Below are positions 17,964 to 24,590 of a stretch of DNA of 40,944 bases, one piece after another (position 1 is the stretch's first letter; the number at the start of each line of letters is the position of its first letter). The stretch is taken from contig CALDFW010000132.1 of the NCBI GenBank assembly GCA_937942165.1, forward strand, positions 1 through 40,944, read 5' to 3'. The stretch is from an uncultured bacterium. Lineage in GTDB: Bacteria > Latescibacterota > UBA2968 > UBA8231. The position numbers and the translations under genes were made by a program. The notes beneath the pieces were generated by a model that saw only the letters and a program-made list of their open reading frames with translations, did not search any database and was not told the origin of the DNA.

Positions 17964-20573
17964 ATGATCGGTAAAATCCGATTAGTGTTCGGTGCACTAA
18001 TGGCCATTAGTATGTCGACGTTGTCCGTTGGTGAACTGCTGGCGCAAGGGCATCGAGTTAGCGCAAATCAGGTCATTATCAGTACGCAAAATCACTGGAA
18101 GAATTGGGTATACCCACCGGGCACATTGGACATTGTCAATGGTTCCGTGCGCCCGAAAAGCATGCAGCGGAATACCAATGCGGTCGTCGATATTGTCGAT
18201 TTCCTCCGTCTCAATACGCCCGATCATATCAAAAAAGATCCGGAAGATATTAGCTTGGTAGACGCAGTGAAAGCAGGTTCTAATGCCGCTGATGCGTATA
18301 AAGCGATTGATGGAGATCTTACGACTTATTGGGAACCGGAGCCCGTGCCTGCGGGCATTGATTTGCCGGCACAGTGGTGGTTCAACCTCGATTTGGGCCG
18401 CTTTGTTTTCGCAAAAAAAATAGTGTTGAAATTTGTCGACGAAGAAATGGGCGATCCCTTTTTACTCTTTGACGTGCTCCACTCTGACGGGCGCAAGCCC
18501 AGTTTGGCGCCGCTGTCGGCTACGCCCAGCTACGCTACGGCTCTGCGCCTGTTGAAAGAGAACAAGAGCCAGCGGCTCTTCGAGATCGACCTGACCGAAG
18601 CGGATAAAGAAACCGGCAGTCAGGGCCTGCGCTTTATCCAATTGGTAATCAACGGCACCGACGGAGATCGCGGCAGAGAAGTGACCGAAGCAGAATATGG
18701 CGAGCTGCCCGCCCGTGAGCGCGGTGCGATTGAATACTATAAGTATTTGCTCGATGGCGGCCAGCTGCTGGTCGACCAAGAAGTCTACGAGAAATTGAGC
18801 GAAGACAAGCGAGCTGATATCCGCCACTTCCGTCGCGAGCGGCCGCGTTTGGCAGAGATTGAGGTCTGGGGCGAGGGCGACGAAATCTTGAACGGCACAG
18901 TTTCGCGCGGCGGGTACATTTCCACCACCGAACCAGGGGTGGCACTCGGCGCCTTTGTCGACGGACAGCGCGAAAGCTCGTCGCGCATTGTGTGGGGTGT
19001 CGGTGGCTGGACGGGTGCTACGACCGAGATCAACAATCGCGAGCTGTTTTTCGACTTGGGCACTTTCTTTTGGGTCGATACCCATCTCATGGCCTATGGT
19101 GGCCGCACGCTCACCGGCTTTTTTGGTGATTATCGCATCGAGGTGTCCGACGGCAGCTTGGCACCGGACGGCAGCCTAGAGTGGACTCGCGTTCTAAATC
19201 GTGAACAAGATCGTAGCGGAACGCGATCCCGCGGATTTGAGGGCAATATATTTGCGCCAGTGCAGGGCCGCTTTTTCCGCATGCAGTGGACGGTGGCCGC
19301 CTTTGGTGCAGCCGCTGATTTGGCCGAAGTTCAGCTCTACGGAGAGGGCTTTTTGCCGCGTTTGACCATGGAGTCGGATTTGATTCGCCTAGGGGGTAGC
19401 CGCAACCTGCTTTCTGTCGAGTGGGACGCCGATATACCGCCGGGCACGAGCGTGCAGATTCAGACCCGTACCGGCAACGAATTGGGCGAGGTTTTGCACT
19501 ATTTCAAGAAGGACGGCACCGAGGTAACCGAAGCCCAATACGGTAAACTGCTGTCTCTGTTCAGGGGCGATATCGTGCCTGAAGAGGTGCCAGGCAACGA
19601 TTGGAGTGACTGGAGCGAGCCATATACGCTCTCTGCGGGCAGCGTAATTACGTCACCCTCCCCGCGCGAATACCTCAAAGTACGCGCGACCTTGGTTTCA
19701 GAAGATCCAAATGCTGCGGCCGAACTGCGTTCCATTCGATTAAATTATGTCGATCCGGTGGCACAAGGGTTGGTCGGGGAGGTCGTGCCCTTCCAAGTCG
19801 ATTCGTTGGGCATAGAGCGCCCCTTCTCACTGTATATTCGCCCGGACTTCGTGCGCAACGATAGCGGTTTTGATGAATTGCTGCTCGTTTCTCCGTCGGA
19901 TATGAGACTAGAATTTGCGGGTTTATACCTCGGCTCTGAGGCCGACTTTATGGCGGGGGATGATATGGCGAACCTGCGCGTAGAAGATGCGTCTGTCCTG
20001 ACGACTAGCGCCGATAGCTTGCAGTTGAGCTTTCCCCTCATCGATCCCAATGAGGGTGTGGAGCTCTTACGTCTCGATTTTCGCACGGCGCTTTTTTCCA
20101 CGGGGGCCGTGCTGAAGGCATCACTGCAAAACCGTGCTGGTGGCGCCGCGGCTTGGCAGCGCGTGGATTCGGGCAATGCCGTGGCGTTGGGTGAGGGTAA
20201 TACAACGACGTTGGTCGGCGCCGTCGGTCGCAACGAACTCCTCTATGATATAGAGGTGATGCCTCGTGTGTTTTCTCCCAATGGGGACGGGATCAACGAC
20301 GACGTAGCGTTTGAGTTTACCGTTGTACGCGTTGGGGACAGCAGCCCCGCTGAGGTGATAGTGTACGACCTGAGTGGCCGTCAGGTGCGGCGATTGGTCG
20401 AGCAGCGGGTGGTGAGTACGGGTCCCCGTTCTCTGCGCTGGGACGGTCGCGATGATGCTGGCGAAATCGTGGTTCCTGGCGTGTATTACGCGCGCTTACG
20501 CGTTGCTACGGAGACCTTCGGGGCCGATATAGAAAGTGCTGAGGTGCTGCGCACGGTGTCGGTAGCGTACTAA
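17964..20573 (+). CDS. Family C protein 3: secreted double-discoidin surface protein with internal repeat
   Basis: An 869-aa protein; ATG 17964 follows GAGAGGAAAA at a suitable distance. Signal peptide ends LLAQ/GHRV. The architecture is that of its two upstream paralogues: discoidin-like 1 (IDGDLTTYWEPE), repeat insert at residues 238-291, discoidin-like 2 (FFDLGTFFWVDTHLMAYGG), WSDWS-bearing sandwich, Ig-like domain and FlgD-like C-terminal domain (SPNGDGINDDVAFEF, VYDLSGRQVRRL, end RTVSVAY). It is most like protein 2 in the mature N-terminus (MQRNTNAVVDIVDFLRLNTP). It is the last gene of the array. A 14-bp palindrome and a weak hairpin follow it, but no clear intrinsic terminator. Confidence 0.84.
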   Translation: MIGKIRLVFGALMAISMSTLSVGELLAQGHRVSANQVIISTQNHWKNWVYPPGTLDIVNGSVRPKSMQRNTNAVVDIVDFLRLNTPDHIKKDPEDISLVDAVKAGSNAADAYKAIDGDLTTYWEPEPVPAGIDLPAQWWFNLDLGRFVFAKKIVLKFVDEEMGDPFLLFDVLHSDGRKPSLAPLSATPSYATALRLLKENKSQRLFEIDLTEADKETGSQGLRFIQLVINGTDGDRGREVTEAEYGELPARERGAIEYYKYLLDGGQLLVDQEVYEKLSEDKRADIRHFRRERPRLAEIEVWGEGDEILNGTVSRGGYISTTEPGVALGAFVDGQRESSSRIVWGVGGWTGATTEINNRELFFDLGTFFWVDTHLMAYGGRTLTGFFGDYRIEVSDGSLAPDGSLEWTRVLNREQDRSGTRSRGFEGNIFAPVQGRFFRMQWTVAAFGAAADLAEVQLYGEGFLPRLTMESDLIRLGGSRNLLSVEWDADIPPGTSVQIQTRTGNELGEVLHYFKKDGTEVTEAQYGKLLSLFRGDIVPEEVPGNDWSDWSEPYTLSAGSVITSPSPREYLKVRATLVSEDPNAAAELRSIRLNYVDPVAQGLVGEVVPFQVDSLGIERPFSLYIRPDFVRNDSGFDELLLVSPSDMRLEFAGLYLGSEADFMAGDDMANLRVEDASVLTTSADSLQLSFPLIDPNEGVELLRLDFRTALFSTGAVLKASLQNRAGGAAAWQRVDSGNAVALGEGNTTTLVGAVGRNELLYDIEVMPRVFSPNGDGINDDVAFEFTVVRVGDSSPAEVIVYDLSGRQVRRLVEQRVVSTGPRSLRWDGRDDAGEIVVPGVYYARLRVATETFGADIESAEVLRTVSVAY
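18675..18836 (+). repeat. Tandem 28+26-residue coding repeat in family C protein 3
   Basis: Copy 1 is 18675-18758 (starts REVTEAEYGEL) and copy 2 is 18759-18836 (starts GQLLVDQEVYEKL). Copy 2 is the most degenerate of the six copies but keeps the VYE.L...IR.F core. Confidence 0.68.
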
Positions 20574-20584
20574 TACACCCTCTC

Positions 20585-20623
20585 TCCATATATATGGACC
20601 TACCTAAGCGTATAGTCTTAGGT
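20585..20623 (+). promoter_or_regulatory. 14-bp palindrome plus short hairpin after the surface-protein operon
   Basis: TCCATATATATGGA (20585-20598) is a perfect palindrome starting 12 bases after the stop. It is followed by ACCTAAG (20602-20608) pairing with CTTAGGT (20617-20623) over an 8-base loop. There is no T-tract, so this is not a standard terminator. It could be an operator or an RNA 3' end structure. Nothing else is evident in 20624-20790. Confidence 0.3.
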
Positions 20624-20790
20624 CATTTGGCTGTAGATTCCAACAAAGCAGTGTGCGAGGTAGGTCGTCGATCTCATGTGTATGGTTGTGTGTGCGTGCA
20701 ACAAGCCATAGGTGCATTAGGTGATTCGGTATATCTCGGATTGAGCTCTATGGTTAATATCATTTGCATTAGAGAAAGCAGGGCAAAAAG

Positions 20791-21660
20791 ATGAAGTATA
20801 GGCGATTTGGGCGCACTGAACTCAACGTGAGTTCGGTGAGCTTGGGGGGGGCGTATATTGGTGGCCGCGATGTAGAGCGCATGGAGGAAAACGCCGTACA
20901 GATCGTCTCGAGGGCGTGGGAAACAGGGTGTAATTACATCGATACGGCCCCGTTATACGGCGAGAGTGAGCGTCTGTTGGGACACGCTTTATCTGAAGTG
21001 AATCAGCCATTTTTTATAGCGACTAAAGTGGGTTTTAAACCAGAGGGTTTTGACTATAAGCGAGATTCAGTTCTGATTAGCTTGGAACGCAGTTTGGGTC
21101 TGCTCGGGGTAGACAAAGTAACGGTGGCCCAGATTCACGAGGTTAATTTGGCGGGGTGGGAGCGAATTATGGAACCCGGCGGCACGCTAGAGGGGTTGCG
21201 TGAGGCACAGCAGCGAGGCCTGTGTGACTTTATTGGTATTACGGCGCGGGCTATACCCTTGCTAGCAGAGCTGTCTGAGACGGGTGAGTTTGACACCGTA
21301 CTCTGCTATCACGATTACCATCCGTGCAAGAAGCTGGCCGCTGAGCAGGTGGTGCCAGCGGCGGCAGCCAGCGATATGGGCATAGTGATCGCTACGCCGC
21401 TGGCCGGTGGAATCTTCGTTGAGAACGACGAGCAGCAAGAGGCCGTTGAGCAATGGTTTGATATGGAGGATCGACCGCGCGTATGGGATATCATAGAAGA
21501 GATGAAAAGAGAAGATTCTACGCTGCCACAAAGCGCTTTTCGTTGGATCTTAGGCGACAATCGAGTATCGACGGTTTCGAGCGGGCCGTCGAATGTTGCC
21601 GAGTGGGATGAGGTCGTCGCAGCCGCAGAGATGGAAGCACTTCGACTCAGTACAACATGA
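20791..21660 (+). CDS. Aldo/keto reductase
   Basis: A 289-aa cytoplasmic TIM-barrel NAD(P)H-dependent oxidoreductase of the aldo/keto reductase superfamily, expected to interconvert aldehydes or aldoses with alcohols or lactones. The N-terminal motif MKYRRFGRTELNVSSVSLGG is typical. The catalytic tetrad is visible: D51 and Y56 in YIDTAPLYGE, K79 in ATKVG and H116 in QIHEV. The C-terminal cofactor part (STVSSGPSNVAEW) is present, so it looks intact. The D-threo-aldose/L-fucose dehydrogenase-like branch is likely, but the substrate is not determined. It is followed after ten bases by a glycosyltransferase-like gene. The SD is weak. Confidence 0.9.
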   Translation: MKYRRFGRTELNVSSVSLGGAYIGGRDVERMEENAVQIVSRAWETGCNYIDTAPLYGESERLLGHALSEVNQPFFIATKVGFKPEGFDYKRDSVLISLERSLGLLGVDKVTVAQIHEVNLAGWERIMEPGGTLEGLREAQQRGLCDFIGITARAIPLLAELSETGEFDTVLCYHDYHPCKKLAAEQVVPAAAASDMGIVIATPLAGGIFVENDEQQEAVEQWFDMEDRPRVWDIIEEMKREDSTLPQSAFRWILGDNRVSTVSSGPSNVAEWDEVVAAAEMEALRLSTT

Positions 21661-21670
21661 AAAAAATGCC

Positions 21671-23506
21671 GTGATAGCTATCGCCTCGAACGGCTATAAG
21701 TCGCTGTGGATCGTGCTGGGTTTGGGCTTTTTACTGCGCGTCGTTTACGTCTTTGAAATCGACCAAAGCCCGCTCTTTGTGTACCCCGCTGTAGATTCGG
21801 AAACCTATGTAAATCAGGCCGAACGGATCGCTGCTGGCAACTGGCTCTATCTGGGTCAGGGGCCGTTCTGGCAGCCGCCGATGTATCCCTATTTTCTCGC
21901 CGGTTTAAAAGCGCTGTTTCCCTCCTCTTTTTTTTACATCACACGGTTAATACAGGCCCTGTTGGGGGCTTTAGTATGTGGTATGGCGTGGTGGATGGGT
22001 CGTCACGTATTCAATGAAGCCGTTGGGATTATTGCCGGTGTTTCGGTTGCTCTATGCGGCACGCTGATTTTTTTCGACGGTGAGTTGCTACCCGCGTCGC
22101 TGTCCACATTCTTCAACATGGTTGCGCTCGTTGCGCTCCTTCAGACCTGGCGTCAGCCTACGAGCGGACGTTTTTTGGGATGTGGGGTAGTTTTGGGCCT
22201 AGCGGCGGTCGTGGTGCCTTCCATTCTCATGTTTGCAGCGTTCGTGCCGGTTGGTTTGCTGTGGAAATTTTCCAATCGGCAGGGATGGGTTTATACCGCT
22301 GTTTTTCTTGGTGGGATGGCGTTGCCCATTGCTCCGGTGACTGCTCGTAATTATGTCGTTGGCGGTGATGCCGTGCTGATTTCTTACAACGGGGGGATCA
22401 ATTTCTACCTCGGCAACAATGCCGATTATGAGCGCACGGTAGCGATTCGCCCTGGCTGGGAATGGGACGAACTCGTTGGTCAGCCAGCTCAGTCTGGTTT
22501 AACGCTGCCCTCGGACAAATCGGCTTATTTTATGCGTCGGGCGTGGGACTATATTGCTGGGGATCCGACGGGCTGGATGGCGTTGATGGCGAATAAATTT
22601 GCGCTCTTCTGGCATGGCGACGAGTTGGGGCGGAACCAGCCGATCTACTTTTGGCGCACCTATTCGACGGTGCTTTCTACGACCCTATGGAAAGCGGGTA
22701 TTGCTTTCCCCTTTGGGTTGATCGCCCCATGGGCTATATGGGGCCTGCTAATGAGTTTGCGACAAAGGGGGCCGACGTGGCCCGCGGTCTACGTTCTGAG
22801 CTATTGGTTTGCCGTTGCTCTGTTTTTTGTTGCGGCCCGCTACAGAGTCCCCGTGCTGCCCGTGCTCGCAGTGTTTTCGGCATACGGTGTGTGGCTCGTA
22901 TGGGAAGCCATTCGTGCGCGTGACTGGCGCACGACGTGGGTGGGGGTGGGTGTTTGTGTCGCTTTTTCCGTGCTGGCCAATGGGCACATAAGCCCGATGG
23001 ATAGGGAGGGTGATGCTGCCATTCACTACAACTTAGGCAATGCTCATGCTAAAGCGGGTAATCGGCACGCCGCTAGAGCGGCCTTTGCCAAAGCAGTGGA
23101 AAAAGATTCGCTCCACTATCAAGCGCTGTTAAACCTCGGGAGTGTTAAGGGTTCATTGGGAGATGTGCGCGGCGCTGGAGAGATCTTTGCCCGTCTAACG
23201 CGCGCGGCCCCTAACCAGATTGAACCGTGGATTAATCTCGCTCACGTTCGAGTCATGCAGCGCGATATCGCAGGGGCATTTGCGGCCTATGAAGCGGCGC
23301 TTGCGCTCAATCCCAAGCTGCTGTCCGCGTACGTTGAAATGATCACTTTATACGGTCAATTGGGCGACCTGGCACAGGCGGCGCAGGTGCTTAAGCGTTC
23401 TATTGATCAGATTCCGGCCGAACGCGAACGGCTGCGAATGCTATACGATGGAGTGCAAATGCGCGTGCTATCGCAGGGGCGGGATGCCCCCAGAATGGGA
23501 CAGTAG
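21671..23506 (+). CDS. GT39-like membrane glycosyltransferase with C-terminal TPRs
   Basis: A protein of about 611 aa from GTG 21671. The N-terminal ~430 residues are multi-spanning and match the GT-C/PMT-like family (lipid-phosphate-sugar glycosyltransferases): the first outer loop has SPLFVYPAVDSETYVNQAE, with D42 and E44 as candidate catalytic acids, followed by GPFWQPPMYPYFLAG and later RNYVVGGDAVLISYNGG. Residues about 450-600 hold four TPR units starting AAIHYNLGNAHAKAG. TPR-tailed members of this family are common in deltaproteobacteria and FCB relatives. The start is uncertain: no SD precedes GTG 21671, and in-frame ATGs at 21593 and 21608 would overlap the aldo/keto reductase. Role probably in glycosylation of surface proteins or lipids. 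Confidence 0.82.
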   Translation: MIAIASNGYKSLWIVLGLGFLLRVVYVFEIDQSPLFVYPAVDSETYVNQAERIAAGNWLYLGQGPFWQPPMYPYFLAGLKALFPSSFFYITRLIQALLGALVCGMAWWMGRHVFNEAVGIIAGVSVALCGTLIFFDGELLPASLSTFFNMVALVALLQTWRQPTSGRFLGCGVVLGLAAVVVPSILMFAAFVPVGLLWKFSNRQGWVYTAVFLGGMALPIAPVTARNYVVGGDAVLISYNGGINFYLGNNADYERTVAIRPGWEWDELVGQPAQSGLTLPSDKSAYFMRRAWDYIAGDPTGWMALMANKFALFWHGDELGRNQPIYFWRTYSTVLSTTLWKAGIAFPFGLIAPWAIWGLLMSLRQRGPTWPAVYVLSYWFAVALFFVAARYRVPVLPVLAVFSAYGVWLVWEAIRARDWRTTWVGVGVCVAFSVLANGHISPMDREGDAAIHYNLGNAHAKAGNRHAARAAFAKAVEKDSLHYQALLNLGSVKGSLGDVRGAGEIFARLTRAAPNQIEPWINLAHVRVMQRDIAGAFAAYEAALALNPKLLSAYVEMITLYGQLGDLAQAAQVLKRSIDQIPAERERLRMLYDGVQMRVLSQGRDAPRMGQ

Positions 23507-23536
23507 ATGATGCCAGGAGCTATGCTCGAACTTCAT

Positions 23537-24397
23537 TTAATCAACAAGATCGCTTTCTAGTGGCATCAGCTTAAAGTCAGATATATACTCCCCACTGCAG
23601 TACAGTTTCATCTCTTTTGAGAGAGACCAGAACGCGTCGAAGCCGTCCGCTTGTTCGTCAGCATCTAGAAAGGCCCAGCCCAGTCCGATAATAGCATTTT
23701 CCGTCAAATCGTGTGCCACGCTGTGCTCGGGGCCGTCTGGATGGAGGTCGTCAAAGGGCGTGATATAGAATTCGTATACGACTCGACCGGAGTCGAGGTG
23801 TTGCACCTGACCGCTCCAACCGACAGAAGAAAACTCCTCGCGCTTTGTCCATAGCGCCTTGCCCCATAGCCAGTGCCAGTAGTGGCCGTTGAGAGGGGGC
23901 ATATATAGATGGTAATTTTGGGTATAGGCGCTGCGGTAGCGAAATTCGGCTTCTGGTTCTTCTGAAAAATTGATTACGCGATCACCAGCGTGATCGGCAT
24001 CAACGACAATTTCCCATATATCTGAGCCGTGCACATAGGCTCCAGCCATGCGACTATGCGGTGTATCCAGTGAATCCGTATTGGGGTGCGAAAAACGCCA
24101 AACGTCATCGTATACTTCGGCAATAAAATAGAGTCGATTCAGTCGGTCGTTCCATCCGACAGCGGCTCGGATAAGATGTAGATCTAGCGTATCGGTTGCC
24201 GTGCTGTCGTGTAGGGTCTCGCGGTACGCGGTGTGATCGACAAAGTAATCCGTGGGTACGATGTCCCAGTCCGCGCCGTCTCCATCCATCGTCGGCACAT
24301 GTTGGTCGGGGAACTGAAATACCTTAAATACGCTATCATGGGGGAAATGGGCACTCGCCGGTAGGGCGAGCGCGAGCAGGGTCACCACTATACGCAT
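23537..24397 (-). CDS. Secreted CBM9-like protein, second copy
   Basis: A 286-aa minus-strand paralogue of the gene at 7751-8659. Two in-frame ATGs exist. The one at 24403 touches the SD AAGGAGG, whereas that at 24397 lies six bases from it and is chosen. The signal peptide ends LPASA, an AxA site directly before His (HFPHDS), so the mature chain may begin with histidine, as in the other copy. Shared motifs: QHVPTMDGDGADWD, WEIVVDADHAGDR and SVAHDLTENAIIGLGW. The cysteine doublets of the first copy are missing. Fold inferred as CBM9/DOMON-like; ligand unknown. It converges on the glycosyltransferase gene with a 30-base gap and diverges from the DUF6785 gene. Confidence 0.8.
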   Translation of the reverse strand: MRIVVTLLALALPASAHFPHDSVFKVFQFPDQHVPTMDGDGADWDIVPTDYFVDHTAYRETLHDSTATDTLDLHLIRAAVGWNDRLNRLYFIAEVYDDVWRFSHPNTDSLDTPHSRMAGAYVHGSDIWEIVVDADHAGDRVINFSEEPEAEFRYRSAYTQNYHLYMPPLNGHYWHWLWGKALWTKREEFSSVGWSGQVQHLDSGRVVYEFYITPFDDLHPDGPEHSVAHDLTENAIIGLGWAFLDADEQADGFDAFWSLSKEMKLYCSGEYISDFKLMPLESDLVD

Positions 24398-24403
24398 GCG
24401 CAT

Positions 24404-24410
24404 CCTCCTT
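24404..24410 (-). promoter_or_regulatory. Shine-Dalgarno choosing the inner ATG
   Basis: On the minus strand AAGGAGG abuts ATG 24403 with no spacer and lies six bases from ATG 24397. The latter is the favoured start. Confidence 0.75.
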
Positions 24411-24423
24411 ATTTACCGTTGCC

Positions 24424-24452
24424 AAGATAGCATATGCCAATGAATGGCTCAA
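24424..24452 (-). promoter_or_regulatory. Candidate promoter for the second CBM9-like gene
   Basis: Read on the minus strand, TTGAGC (24452-24447) is followed by a 17-base spacer and TATCTT (24429-24424). Each box matches consensus at four of six positions. Confidence 0.4.
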
Positions 24453-24536
24453 GTTTTTGATTAGAGGGGTAAACGATCCGAGTACGTATTGATGTAAGAG
24501 GGGCTTAGCGGGGGGATGTAGCGTCTGTGCGTGTGC

Positions 24537-24565
24537 TTGCTCGCATTAGAAAAAAAAGGTATACT
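24537..24565 (+). promoter_or_regulatory. Candidate promoter for the DUF6785 gene
   Basis: A good -10 TATACT (24560-24565) lies 17 bases downstream of a weak -35 TTGCTC (24537-24542). Initiation near 24572 would leave a leader of about 20 bases before ATG 24591 and would exclude an upstream GTG start at 24531. Confidence 0.4.
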
Positions 24566-24590
24566 GCTCGTCCATGACCGCAAAATAACG

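Noticed and set aside
18462-19085. Antisense open frame of 207 codons opposite family C protein 3
   Set aside because: The sense gene is conserved with its paralogues through this stretch; the antisense frame has no SD and no family resemblance.
20594-20794. Open frame of 66 codons whose stop overlaps the aldo/keto reductase ATG (ATGA)
   Set aside because: It starts inside the AT palindrome with no SD, has an unremarkable composition and no recognisable motif. Probably chance.
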